From Dromiciops gliroides (Eukaryota > Chordata > Mammalia > Microbiotheria > Microbiotheriidae): a DNA stretch of 64,000 nucleotides. Shown in pieces: positions 22,201 to 33,604 of the stretch. Made by a program: the position numbers and the translations under genes. Within the stretch, counting starts at the first letter, position 1. Each line of letters starts with the position of its first letter. The notes under the pieces are model-generated. The model did not search any database and was not told the DNA's origin. It worked only from the letters and a program-made list of their open reading frames with translations. Location: assembly GCF_019393635.1 (NCBI RefSeq), contig NC_057866.1, forward strand, positions 226,203,359 through 226,267,358, read 5' to 3'.

Positions 22201-24009
22201 AGTACAAAAAGATTTAACCCTCAGTAGACCCCAGATATTATCAATTCCACATTCCCTTCCTGAGACACTCAATCAACTTAACTCTTGATGAACAGATAAG
22301 TTAATTGTCAAGTTAAAGATGGCTAAGTGCTTTCTACCAGTTTCCTCATCTGAAAAATTAGTGTTGAGGTTAACTGGTCGATGAGGTCCCTCCTGATTCT
22401 GCAGCTAATGAGTCCATGATTCCTCCCGAGCTCCCAGCTAATGTGGTTGAAGCCCAAATGGGACAAGTTACAACTGAAGAAAGTGTCCAGTTCTTTCTGT
22501 CAAGAATAGTCTCTTTAAATAACCCAGCATGCATTACTTTCCTAAAGAAGCATGAGAAAGCAGAATCCTTCAGGAAGCCCCTGGTTATATGATATGTCCT
22601 TTCTCCATATAAGGTGATCTGACAAGATGGCCCAGATTCAAGGTGAAAACATTCTGGTCCTTTGGAAGTAACTGTGCAGCCCTTTAAGAGACACAGATGC
22701 AGCTTGCATACCATAGAAGGGAACAATGAGCCTGTGGGTGGCTAGAGAACTGGCCACTCACGAGGCTTCCTGACCCCACACAACCCCGATGCAGCTTCCC
22801 CAGCTGCCCAGAAGACCAGGCCAGAGAGCCCATCATAAAGCCAAATGCCACAGGGAGAAGAGATATTCTAGAGAGTGGCATCACAGCCAGGAGACACACC
22901 CTGCTTGGGAGCACAGCTGTCCAGGCTGAGCTTCACTAGGGATAAGGAGAAGGTAGAGACAACCGAAAGAAGATGGACGCACAGTGCAGGGAGTGCAAGT
23001 GAGCTGGGTGACCCAATCAGGGTTTCGTAAAGATCTGTTTGCATATGAACGTAACTGCAATTTAATGACATGGCTCCTTCAGGTCCCCTTTCCCCAAGTA
23101 GGTCATATTTATTATAGATTTGCCTTTGACTGGAAGCTCCTGGTTGAGATAGGAAAGAATTTTGGGACAGAGTTCAGATCCAATCAGGTGTTACCTGTAC
23201 ACATTTGGGGATTTTTTTTTCAACATACTGATCAGCTGTGATTTTTTTCCCTCTCCAAAACATTCCATTTGTCTTATGGGATGGCTCTCTAGGAGCAAGG
23301 GAAGGAATTCTTGGCATAACTATAATGATGTAATAAACAAAAAATACCAATAAAAGCTTATTTTTTAAAATAATAATTAAGTTTAGGCGTCCAGAAAAAT
23401 AGAATTCTTTGTGTTCACTCAGATGATTTTCATGCACTCAGATAGCAAATTAACTACATTCCAGAGAGGACTTTACAAAGTCACCCAAAGCATGGTGTTC
23501 TACTACTATTTCATGGAGCCACATTTCTGCCTGATGCCAAGAAGGAACAGTTGGATGCACAGGGGAATTCGTGTTGCCTGAATACCCCTAGGTTCTTATT
23601 CAGGTGGGTTATACACGTTACTTTTTTTGGTCTAGACCTAGCTGTGAGAAACTCTCCCTATCAAGGTGGCTCAGCACATACATTGTCATTTATAGTCTAA
23701 GAGAGTTACCTGGGCACTCTGTCTGGGGTCTTGCCCAGGGTCACATGGCCAGTATGTGTCTGACATTGTACTTGAATCTAGGTTTTCCAAATTCCAAGAT
23801 TCAGGTGTCTATTCATTAGGTTACATTGCTTCTATACATACACTGTTTGCTTGATCCAGTAAATCCAAGCTGAATTCTCCTGTAGTGTTCTAACCCCCCA
23901 ATTTCTTGCATGGAGCAAAGGAGAAAGGATGCAAGAGTTAGCTATTTCACCCCACAGACATATAGTTGCTATTATCAGGTTTTTTTTAATGTTGCTTTTT
24001 TTCTGGTAT
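22201..24009. other. Largely non-repetitive sequence; no confirmed gene
   Basis: This is one of the few long stretches without recent transposons. A minus-strand frame at 22684-22914 contains a hydrophobic, signal-peptide-like segment (MPLSRISLLPVAFGFMMGSL) followed by a possible GTGAGT donor at about 22765-22770. Because EGF follows LRIT3 in mammals, I considered its first exon, but the protein match is too weak to call. A MIR-like scrap lies near 23725-23820 (TTGCCCAGGGTCACATGGCC). Confidence 0.3.
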
Positions 24010-24155
24010 TTGGGGGGGGGCAGGGCAATGAGGGTTAAGTGATTTGCCCAGGGTCATATGGCTAGTAAGTATCAAGTGTCTGAGTTTAGATTTGAACTCG
24101 GGTCCCCCTGAATCTAGAGCCGGTGCTTTATCCTCTCACCACCTAGCTGCCCCCC
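24010..24155 (-). mobile_element. WSINE1-like SINE
   Basis: Inverted, somewhat diverged copy (GATTTGCCCAGGGTCATATG) after a G run; ends CACCTAGCTGCCCCCC. Confidence 0.85.
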
Positions 24156-24629
24156 TTCCCAATTTCTTATCATTTAATTATAGTACCATGTAGGGAACTA
24201 GTAAGGAGATCATAGAATCTGAAACTTTTAGAGCTGGAAGAGCCTTTACTATCATTTCGGATGAAGAAATTGAGTCCTAAATTAAAAATAAAGATATAAG
24301 AAGACACCCCCCACACACACTCCTTTGAAGAGATGGGAGGTCCATGGGCATGGTACCTTGCAAATATTTGCAGACTTTTGTGATGTATTTTTCAATTTTG
24401 TTGATTTTTTTTCTCTTCTTCCTCTTTGTTCTTTTTTCCTTTCTTTGAAAAAGATTCTTTGTTAATAGGATGACTCTATGGGAGGCTGATAAGGGACAGA
24501 TACCGGGAGGAATTTTGGTGATGTAAAAATGAAAATTAGCAATAACTTTTTTTTTTATAAAATAGAATTAAAGGCAAGAACTTAGAGCTATTGAAGAATT
24601 GATGGTTTACAACCAAAGATAAATAATTT

Positions 24630-24793
24630 CCTTGTTTGTTTGGTGTTTTTGGTTTTTTGCTGGGCAATGAGCGTTAAGTGACTTGCCCAGGGTCACACAG
24701 CTAGTGAATGTCAAGTGTCTGAGGCTGGATTTGAACTCAGGTTTTCCTAAATCCAGGGCTGGTGCTTTATCCACTGTGCCACCTAGCTGCCCC
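24630..24793 (-). mobile_element. WSINE1-like SINE
   Basis: Inverted copy flanked by a perfect 16-bp target duplication CAAAGATAAATAATTT (24614-24629 and 24794-24809). Confidence 0.95.
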
Positions 24794-25049
24794 CAAAGAT
24801 AAATAATTTTAATAAAGCAGAGGACACCCTGAAAAGCTGGAAACAGATTAAATGATTCAGGATTTCAGACATAACTTCCATAAGGAAAGGTTATGTGAGA
24901 ATACTGGGAGAAATAAGATGGTATGTTAACCTTAAAGTGCTACAGAAATGTCAACAGTCACTAGTATAATCATAGATTTAAACTAATGCTACAAAGTTAC
25001 TATTAAAATAATACCTTCCAACCAGACCAAAACACAAAATTACAGAAGC

Positions 25050-25330
25050 TTACATATTGACCAATGCCTTCACTTGAATCTCTCCTGTGATAAGAAACTC
25101 ACCTCCTGAAACAACTCAGGAAATTTCTCCTTAGAATGAACCAAGATCTTACTTCTAATAACTCCCACCACTGATCCTAGTTCTGCCTTGATGGAGCCAA
25201 ACACAGTAAATCAAATCCAGTGCCTTTTCTGGATGGTAATCTTTTAAATATCTGAAAACAACATGTTCTCCATCTTCTCTGATCTAAACATTTCCTATTC
25301 TTATAGCCCATCTTCATCTGATGTTTTCAA
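25050..25330 (-). mobile_element. L3/CR1 LINE 3' region relic
   Basis: Antisense CR1-type text: TCTCCTGTGATAAGAAACTC, TTTCTCCTTAGAATGAACC, TTTTAAATATCTGAAAACAA. Old and diverged. Confidence 0.5.
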
Positions 25331-25754
25331 GTCCCTTCACCATCTTGAATACCCTCAATTTCATTTTTAATTCCATCCACGTATTAAGCACCTTCCATTT
25401 TCAAAGAACTGTGGTGAGTGCTGGGTATAGAAAGACAAAAATTTATTGGTCCTTGCTCTCGAGGAGTTATTCAAAATATAGGCAGGGAAAGTGGAGAGAG
25501 AAAAATCATTAACAGTCATGGGAATTGGGAAATTCTTTACAAAAGAATTGGAAGCTGAGAAGAGATTCGAAGGAAGACAAGCATTCCAGAAAAAGGGAAA
25601 GGTTTGTAGGAAAGTTCAGCAGCAGAAAAAGGTAAAATTCAGAGAACAACTGTCAGTCTGTTTTAAATGGAATGTAGAGTTTTTAAAGGAGAATTATATA
25701 AAATAAGACTGGAAACATAGGTACAATCCAGATTTTGAAAGGCTTAAAAAGGGT

Positions 25755-26195
25755 AGGGTGGCATGGATAGAGCACGCTGCTTGAAGTTAGGAAGACATGA
25801 GTTCAAATCTAGTCTCAGCCATTTACTATCTGTGTAACCCTGGGCAAGTCATCTAACCTCTGCCTACCTCAATTTCCTCTTCTGTAAAATGGGAATAATA
25901 ATAGCACTTACTCCCCAGAATTTTTGTGAGGACCTACTGAGATAATTGTAAAGCACTTAGAACAGTGCCTAGGGCAGCTAGGTGGCACAGTAGATAGAGC
26001 ACTGGCCCTGGATTCAGGAGGACCTGAGTTCAAATCCAGCCTCAGACACTTGACACTTACTAGCTATGTGACCCTGGGCAAGTCACTTAACCCTCATTGC
26101 CCAACAAAAACAAAAACAAAAAAGTCATATTAAAAAAAAAAACAGTGCCTGACACTATATAAATGTTAGCTATTATTAATTATTATCATTATTAT
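25755..26195 (+). mobile_element. MIR-family SINE split by a younger SINE
   Basis: A MIR-type element (GGCATGGATAGAGCACGC; GGGCAAGTCATCTAACCTC; TCTGTAAAATGGGAATAATA; CTTAGAACAGTGCCT) is interrupted at 25971-26140 and resumes with GACACTATATAAATGTTAGC. Confidence 0.85.
25971..26140 (+). mobile_element. WSINE1-like SINE nested in a MIR
   Basis: Complete copy with an A-rich tail. The host sequence AACAGTGCCT is duplicated at 25961-25970 and 26141-26150, so the order of insertion is clear. Confidence 0.95.
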
Positions 26196-26664
26196 TATCA
26201 TATTGGTCCTTGGGAACCACCAAAAGTTTTGAGAAAGGGAATGACATGGTTAGGCCTGTGTCTTATGTAGTACAGGGGAGAATTGATGAGAAACTAAATT
26301 AGAGGTGGCAGCTTTAGGAAAGGAGAGAAGAAAATGAATATATGTTGTCAGAGTTGGCAACTGAGTGTACTAAGGGAGGAGGAAAGGAAGAGGGAAGAGT
26401 CAAAAATAACCTTTTTCCCATACATCCCCTTTGCTTCCCTTACATACCACCATCTAAGTTCAGGTCCACAGCATCTCCTCACTACATTATGGCAATAGCC
26501 TCCTAATTGGTCTCTTTGCTTGAAGTCTCCCCAACTCCAGTCCATTCTCTACTCAATGTTTAAGTGTTTTTTCCTAAAGCATAGGTCTCAACATGTCACT
26601 CTCCAGTCAATAAACTCCAGTGGCTCCCTCCTACCTCTACAATCAAGTCCTTTGCTTGGCTTCT

Positions 26665-26815
26665 TACTTTTTTTTTTTTGGTGAGGCAATTTGGGTTAAG
26701 TGACTTGCCCAGGGTCACACAGCTAGTAAGTGTCAAGTGTCTGAGGCCGGCTTTGAACTCAGATCCTTCTGAATCCAGGGCCAGTGCTCTATCCACTGCA
26801 CCACCTAGCTGCCCA
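26665..26815 (-). mobile_element. WSINE1-like SINE
   Basis: Inverted copy starting with poly-T, ending CACCTAGCTGCCCA; target duplication CTTGGCTTCT at 26655-26664 and 26816-26825. Confidence 0.95.
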
Positions 26816-26837
26816 CTTGGCTTCTAATATGTAGAAA

Positions 26838-27028
26838 GGAGAAGGGACACATTCCAAAAAAAAAAAGGAAAGGTTTGTGGGAAGGCACAATAACAGGAAG
26901 TAGAAAGAAAGTAAAATTCAGAGAACAACTATTGGTCTAGTTTAAATGGAATGTAGTTTTCAAAGGAGGATTCTATAAAATAAGACTGGAAACATAGGAT
27001 GATCCAGATTTTGGAGGGCTTGAAAATT
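26838..27028 (+). repeat. Second copy of a local repeat (first at 25565-25745)
   Basis: GGAAAGGTTTGTGGGAAGGC, AAATTCAGAGAACAACTAT, TTTAAATGGAATGTAG and ATAAGACTGGAAACATAGG recur in the same order and orientation as at 25565-25745, about 1.3 kb upstream. Either a local duplication or two copies of one repeat family; the part matching the 21661 element is short. Confidence 0.65.
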
Positions 27029-27477
27029 ACTGAAGAAGACTCCCCAAAGAGGACTGGCCAATAAGTAAAGCTCTCTTGCGCTGTCTCTAGCTCCACCTTG
27101 CCCTCCATGCAAGCCAGGACTTTCATCTCTCACAATAAGGAAAGAGTCCCAAACCAACAGGTTTCCGGATAAGTTAAAGTCTAGTCTCTTCATTCCACTG
27201 AATGAAGTTTCAGTTCAAAGAAACTTACCCTCCAAGTAGAATTTAATTAAGCCAGGCAAGAATGGCACTGAGCTACCCCCCGAGTCATTTGGAAACACTA
27301 TTTCCATATAGCTACTTAGCATTCTGGCCCTGGTAATGTTTCCAAATTTGCAGTGCCATTTTACTTGTTAGCCCTATGAAATGGCTTCAGCCATGTTGAA
27401 GTTCCATCTTCCAGAACTTTTGGCCTATTTCTTAGTTTAGAATTTGCCAAGAAACAGCAAGTGAAAACTGAACTTCA
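27029..27477. other. No gene recognised
   Basis: No repeat family, RNA gene or plausible exon is evident to me. Confidence 0.35.
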
Positions 27478-28110
27478 TTAAACAGCATTGTATGGTGGCA
27501 ATACTCTGGTTCTGAAGTCAGAGCAAACCAGACTTTTGACAAGTACCATCTGTGTAGCCTTGGGCTGTCAGTCAACAAGCACTTACCAAGCATCAACTCT
27601 GTGCCAGGCACTGTGCTAAGCACTGGGAATACAAAGAACAGTCCCTATTCCAATAGAGCTCACAGCCTAATGGGCAAATCCCTGAGCCTCTTGGGACTTC
27701 AGCTTCTTATGTGTGAAATGAAGGAACTCAACCAGAATACACTGAGGTCTCTTCCAGCTATAAATCTATGATTTTATAAACATGAAGCTAACAACACTCC
27801 ATTCTAAAATTCATTCTGAAATATAGCATCAGAAAACTCAATTCTACAACAAAAAGGATTAAAAATTACCTACAAAGACCCAAAGAGAATAAAGATATCA
27901 TTTTATATAGGGCTTTACGTTTGCAATGCACTAAACATATCATCTCACTCCATCCTCCCAATGACCTTAAGTGGGAGGTTCTATTATCCCCATTTTAAAG
28001 ATGAAGAAACTGGAGTTGGGAGAAGTTAAGTGACTTGGCCAGGATCAGGAAGGAAGGAAGGAAGGAAGGAAAAGGAGCGAGAGAGGGAGGGAGGAAGGAA
28101 GAAAACAAGA
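27478..28110. mobile_element. MIR relics and short (GGAA)n
   Basis: A plus-strand MIR (27478-27780) holds an inserted piece at about 27560-27665 (CTGTGCCAGGCACTGTGCTA). An inverted MIR follows at about 27890-28050 (TATTATCCCCATTTTAAAGA; AAGTTAAGTGACTTGG), then a GGAA/GAAA run to 28110. Confidence 0.6.
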
Positions 28111-29104
28111 AAAATAAAGGGGGGAAAGCATGCTTTGATCTGCATTCCAACTAGATCAGTTCTTTCTCTGGAGATAGATAGCATTTTTTCATCATAACTG
28201 GACTATGATTTTAAGAGAGTGCAAAAGATTCCCAGACTATGTTGGATATGTCTCCATTTATCCCATGGGGTACAATGAAATTCTTAAAACTAAATTAATT
28301 TGAATTCGCTGTTGTATTTTTAAACAAATATAACCACTGGAGGACCCCACAAGAACTTCTTATCTCCAACATAGTTCCACGTTCTATTAGGAGGAAGTGG
28401 GACATTAGAAAATAAAAATTGGATTCAAAACAATAAAGAAGTACATATTTGTTACACCACTTTCCATTCTCTCAACGTTCTAAGTCTAAGGCTCTAGAGC
28501 AGGTGTTCCTAACCTGGTGTCCATGGAACCCTAAGGGGTCAATGGATATATTTTGTCGGATCTGTAAACTTAAGATGGGGGAAAAAATCTTTATTTCAAT
28601 TTAACTGGTTTTCTTTGTAATCCTGTATATTTTATTTTATGCATTTAAAAACATTATCCTGAGAAGGGTTGTATAGATTTCTTCAGACTATTAAAAGAGT
28701 CCATGACCAAAAAAGGATTAATACTTCCTATTCTATAACATCTCACTGAGATCACATTTTCAAAGATTTGTTAAGGTATTTGCTGAACTGATTTGAATTT
28801 GGTGTTGAACATACATGAAGTTTTCAACCCTGCTCTATGTGCTATGAAAATAAAATGCTATGAGTTCCTCCTTCAAAGAATCCTTTGGTTATTAATTTTT
28901 AACATGCCATAGTCTCACAAGGACTCAACTTGTGATCAACTTGAGGGAGAACTTTGCATCCTTGTTGTTCATTTTCATCTTTAGTAACACTTCTTCCTGG
29001 AGGGTGACACCTTGCTATCTTGTAATCAATACTTAAATGTAGTGAAGTCAAGACTTGGGGAGGGGGGGAAGATGGAAAAATTCAGCAGTTCTCATGTATC
29101 ATCT
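28111..29104. other. No gene recognised
   Basis: AT-rich sequence. Around 28500-28720 (CAGGTGTTCCTAACCTGG; CCATGGAACCCTAAGGGGTC) it resembles an old transposon-derived repeat seen in many mammals, but I cannot name it securely. Confidence 0.35.
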
Positions 29105-29470
29105 TACAGGATCACAAAAGTTGAGATTTAGAGCAGGAAAGAACCTTAGAGGACATCTGGTCCTGTCCCCTCATTTTATTTGTTTGGTTTTTTGCGGGGC
29201 AATGGGAGTTAAGTGACTTGCTCAGGGTCACACAGCTAGTAAGTGTCAAGCGTCTGAGGTCAGATTTGAACTCAGGTCCTCCTGAATCCAAGGCCAGTGC
29301 TTTATCCCCTGTACCACCTAGCTGCCCCCACTGTCCCGTCATTTTACAAACGATGAAACTGAGGCTCTGAAGTTAAATGTTTTGTCCAAGGTGATACATT
29401 AAATAAATGATGGAGTTGGGATTCACATCCAGGTCCTTTGATTCCAAATCCAGTACTCTTTCCCCTATAA
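29105..29470 (-). mobile_element. L3/CR1-type 3' end split by a SINE
   Basis: AGGATCACAAAAGTTGAGAT with AACCTTAGAGGACATCTGG on the left and AACGATGAAACTGAGGCTCT on the right form one old element around the SINE at 29179-29330. Confidence 0.55.
29179..29330 (-). mobile_element. WSINE1-like SINE
   Basis: Inverted copy within an L3/CR1 relic. Flanking direct repeats CTGTCCCCTCATTTTA (ending 29178) and CTGTCCCGTCATTTTA (29331-29346) differ by one base. Confidence 0.95.
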
Positions 29471-30633
29471 AATGCTGCTTTTGTACTGTCTTCCCAAAGC
29501 ATTCCTTGTTACCAGAGTAAGAATCCAATCCATGAAACTTACATGCATTTGTTTATAGATCTAAAATATTCAAGAGTAGATTCTCTGACAAGAGTCCCCC
29601 TGATGTGTTAGCCATCATCATAAAACATTATAATGCACCTATAAGTGAGACAGCACGCAGTAAAGAACTAAGCCAATTAAGAAAGTCTTTGCCTTTTGGA
29701 AGGTTCACATTCTAAATCATGCTTATCTAAAACAAGCTTGTCACCAATACTAGAGAAACCTATTTAAATTCCAAATGAGGACTTAGGGGTGGGTGGAGAG
29801 GGAAGAGTCCCACACCCTTGAAGAAGACTCAGAGAGTGGATTCACCTCCTCCCATGCAATGCTTTGAAAATTAAAACCTTAAGTGTCCAATTCTACTAAT
29901 GCACAAATTGCCCAAACGAAATAAGACACTAGTAGGAAAATGAGATCAAGACAAGAAGTGTGCTGGGGGAAGGGGAGGAGGGGTGGAGTGCTGGGAGGAA
30001 GGAGAGAGAAGGAGAATTCTATTCTAAGTTTGTAGGCATTTCCCAGGGTGAAGGAAATCCCTCCATTTGTCCATCAGAGAGTGGGCCAGCTGCTGTAATG
30101 GGACTTTGGCTGTTAGCATAGATCATGTTTAAAACAAATACCTAGAACGCCTGGCTAAAATAGTCATCTGCTAACACATGTGTGCATCACCAAATTATAT
30201 CTGAGCATCCATCTTCTCCACACTGATGTGAAAAGCCCAAGAAGAAACCATGCATTTTCTTTTTTTCTGAGTGTTCACCACCTCTTCCCACTCCCTAATC
30301 CTGCCCAATGCAATGTTTACTTTTATTCACTACCTTCCAGAACTAGCTCTCACACCTTGGGCTCCTTGAGGTGCTGACATCTCCTCCAAGTGTTGAATAT
30401 ATGGTACTTTATTATAATCATAAACCATGTTGCCTTACCAGAGGGCCTGGTTCCCACTGTATAACCATATACATTGGCCAGTGACACACATTTTCATCAA
30501 CATTTATGATTGATTTCAGTCTATAATTTAGAGACAGAGTCAAAGCAAGATTTCCATTATCCACCATCTTTCTGGTGGTCTCTTATCTTCCTGTTCTTTG
30601 TGGTGAGTAAAATTATATGTGGTCACCTTATTG
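29471..30633. other. Transposon-poor sequence, no gene recognised
   Basis: No recent mobile element over about 1.1 kb. Around 30060-30180 the text (CAGCTGCTGTAATGGGACTT; AGCATAGATCATGTTTAAAA) is complex and non-repetitive and could be conserved non-coding sequence between LRIT3 and its downstream neighbour, but that cannot be shown here. Confidence 0.3.
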
Positions 30634-31165
30634 CTGTCCCAAGTTTAGGAAAAATTAGCTGGGGTTTCTAATTTTTGCTACTTATAAATTAGAAGCTTTA
30701 GCACCAGTTTGGGGCATTAAGCATTTATTAAAGCATACCAAATATTAGTAAAGAGAGAACACATGGCTCAGAAAGTTAAGAAGGCCTATCTAGCCTAGAG
30801 GAGAAAAAAATCTCAGCCTGGCCTCCTTCTCCTCCAAGTCTTCCACCACCCACCCATCCAAGAGCATGTGTATCCCTGGAAGTTTCGTCCAGGTCCTGAG
30901 GAGGGGCAGCCCTTCCACACTTCTCAAAGTTAATTGGCTAGCATCATTCAAATCTATTGGTTTACTGAACTTGAGGGTTATCCATATGCAGAACATGCTG
31001 AGGTCAGAGTTCAGAGAACACTCTGAGGGCCAGGCTTTCAGGTAGGTGTGGTTTTAAATAAGTTAACTTTAAGTGAGTTAATCAGCAAAGTCAATCCAAT
31101 CAATCATAATATTATCCTCTCAAGTGGCGCCTCTGGGTGTCCCAAAACCAATTATTTTCTCACAC
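30634..31165 (-). mobile_element. Solo LTR (minus)
   Basis: Plus-strand limits look like TGTCCCAAG at 30634 and TTTTCTCACA at about 31165. On the minus strand an AATAAA signal lies at about 30723. It shares the AGAAGCTTTAGCAC...CATTTATTAAAGCAT block with the LTR at 2421-2839. No target site duplication could be confirmed, so the ends are approximate. Confidence 0.55.
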
Positions 31166-31555
31166 CACTCCATAGTCCTCTTCCTTTACTCAAAAAGAAT
31201 TCCAAGATATGGTAAGGAATCCTCCTTAGTAGGACAGTTGGGAGAGATCTCTATATAAGCAATACTAATTGCTGGTGATCCTCTTTTTGTACTGCCACTA
31301 CCACTGTGTTAAAAACTAAAGTATTTCCATCAGAGGGCATAAATCATTACATACTACACTCAAATACTCATGTGTGCTAAAATAATGGTAATAATACCAA
31401 AAATTTAATTTGGGCTTGCAAGTAAATTTGTTCCCAAATTGTATTAAAACAATATTTACACCTAGAATGTTTTGTGGTTCCTTAAAGCAACATAATATAC
31501 ACCAAGAGGAGGAAAAGAATCATTGACTTACTTCTTAGTTGAAATTTGTTGGATA
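31166..31555. other. No gene recognised
   Basis: AT-rich stretch between two LTRs; nothing assignable. Confidence 0.35.
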
Positions 31556-32330
31556 CTGTTAAAATATTTTGAGTTACTTGCCTAATTTGGGGGCTAATTT
31601 GACTGGAGGACTAGTCTGGGACTTTTGACTAACTGGCTATCTGACTGCTTTTAACTTAATATGGGCCATTTAAAAAGTTCCACCACACTGCTCCACTCCC
31701 AAAATTGATAGGCAAAAGATTAAGAAGCCTCTTAACTAAATAATCAAAGCAGAGTTTATTTATGAGATACTATTTAAAATTATGAATACAGGGAAATAAA
31801 ATGTACAAGCTGACTGCTTTGCGGTCTCCACCTGCTGCTCCTAGAACTTTTTTAATACAATAAGGGCCATAGCTGCCTCTTGCCTTAGGGTATATTCCAC
31901 TTTCCCTGCTCAGCTACTTTCTTCTAACTTTGCTCTTAATCTTCTGGCCTCCTTCCAGTATCTCTAGTCTCCATTCCCTCCTTGTAGCCCCTTTCTGTCC
32001 GTTCCTCTCCAACCTCTTAATCTTGTCCTTCAGCCTCTCATTCCTGTTCCTGTTCCTTCTCGTCAGCCCCCCTCTTCCTAGTCCTTCGGCCTCCCCCCTC
32101 TCATCTAACTCTCCAGTTTATATATATCTTTCTTCTCCCCACTCAAATCTCAGGGCTTTTTGTGCCCCCACTGACCTGGCATCTTATACAGCCCACGGGG
32201 CTTTTTGGCTCAGCTGAAGCAGAGGGGGAGGGGCACCAGCCCTTCACACAGAAAAGGCCCTGAGGGCCTAAGGCTTTTTAATCTCAGCCCAAAGGTAGGG
32301 TCCCCAAATCAAAATAAATTTCCATAATAC
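31556..32330 (-). mobile_element. Probable solo LTR (minus) with pyrimidine-rich U3
   Basis: On the minus strand the unit opens near TGTATTATGGAAATTT (32330) and closes at ATTTTAACA (31556). It has a TATATAAAC-like box at about 32115 and an AATAAA at about 31755. On the plus strand about 31930-32110 is strikingly pyrimidine-rich. Absence of a matching target duplication leaves the exact limits open. Confidence 0.5.
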
Positions 32331-32566
32331 AAGCCATAAATATATAATGTGTAATTTTTTATTTTTTTAATAATTGAAATTAAAAAGTAAAATACTTGTA
32401 TATTGAATAGACATTTATTATATATTAAACTCACAGAAGGTTGCATTTAGTATCATTCTTACATTATCATTCCATCAAAACAAATAAACTTAACCCCTAT
32501 TTCCCCACCCAAAAAAAACCCACAAATAAATAAGTAAATACATTTTATTAATTGTACATAGACCAA

Positions 32567-32960
32567 ATCATAGAATTATAGAATCTTAAAGTTGGAAGGG
32601 ACCTTTGATTTCCAAGCTAATTCAGGAATCCCTTGTACTGCATTCCTGATGAATTCAGCCTCTCCATTAATATCTATGGTGAAGAGAGCTCACTAAATTA
32701 CAAGGCATTGTTGGCCAACTCAAGTTGTAAGAAAATTATTTCTTTATTCACTCTAAATCTCTTTCCTTCTAACATTCACCTATTCTTTCCAGAGCAATGA
32801 ACAAATCTACTCCCTTTCTTCCTTTTCTGCAAAACAACTACTGAGTTTGAAAACAGCTAAAATGCCTTCCAATACTCTCAGTCATTATACAGGATAGAGC
32901 CAAGGTCAGAGATTACTAAAGACCTCCCTCCAGATAGACACAAAGATATTAATCCACCTT
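32567..32960 (-). mobile_element. L3/CR1 LINE 3' end
   Basis: ATCATAGAATTATAGAATCT then TTGGAAGGGACC is the antisense of the CR1/L3 terminus. ATTATTTCTTTATTCACTCT further on matches the expected order of CR1 3' sequence. Confidence 0.7.
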
Positions 32961-33424
32961 CCACATTCAACCAGATAAGAATATAAGATTAAACTCATTT
33001 TAAGTACCCTTGGATTTGTCGCCCAACTTTATTTCATATGAAATGGTTTCTAGAGCTCTCATCATCCTGGTCATCATCCCATGGAACCACATTAGTTGGT
33101 AAGTGGTCCTCAAAACATGCCAAGCAGAAGCGAAGACAAATACTCCAGACTTGGTTGGACCAGTGCGGAGGACAATAAGACTATTACTTCCTTGCACATT
33201 CTTATGCACAGTAGGTTCATTGCCCTGATCTACACCAAAAACCTATCCAAAAATGAAATCAGTTTGGCATGGTTTACTGTTAAAGAATGCTGTTGACTTT
33301 TCATGACCATTGCATTAATTCTATGTGTTTAATAATCTGTATAAAAATGTGCTAGGGTGCAATGTCTATATACAGTGCCAATCCTTTCTCTCTTTATAAA
33401 TATAGGGTCTGGCATCTCTTTCTT

Positions 33425-33580
33425 TGTACATGATTTATCAAAGATTACAGATAGTCATTATGAGATTACATATGCAACTTCCTTCAGCATCCAGGGTTGA
33501 AATTCATCTGGTTCTATGGGCTTAAACTCATTGTAAGAACAAGGTGATCTAAGTGAATCTTTTCACCTAACTTGGGCTAA
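33425..33580 (-). mobile_element. L3/CR1 reverse-transcriptase relic
   Basis: On the minus strand AGATGAATTTCAACCCTGGA, ATGCTGAAGGAAGTTGC and GATAAATCATG follow the CR1/L3 RT stretch LHPRVLKELADV...FERSW in order. Strongly decayed. Confidence 0.5.
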
Positions 33581-33604
33581 ATTCCCTTTTTTACATGATT
33601 TTTT

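Noticed and set aside
22370..22726. 118-codon minus-strand frame
   Set aside because: No recognisable domain, and codon use looks random. It overlaps the weak EGF exon idea only at its edge and does not support it.
31930..32217. 95-codon hydrophobic Leu/Ser-rich plus-strand frame
   Set aside because: Lies in the pyrimidine-rich U3 of a minus-strand LTR; composition alone produces the Leu/Ser/Pro pattern.
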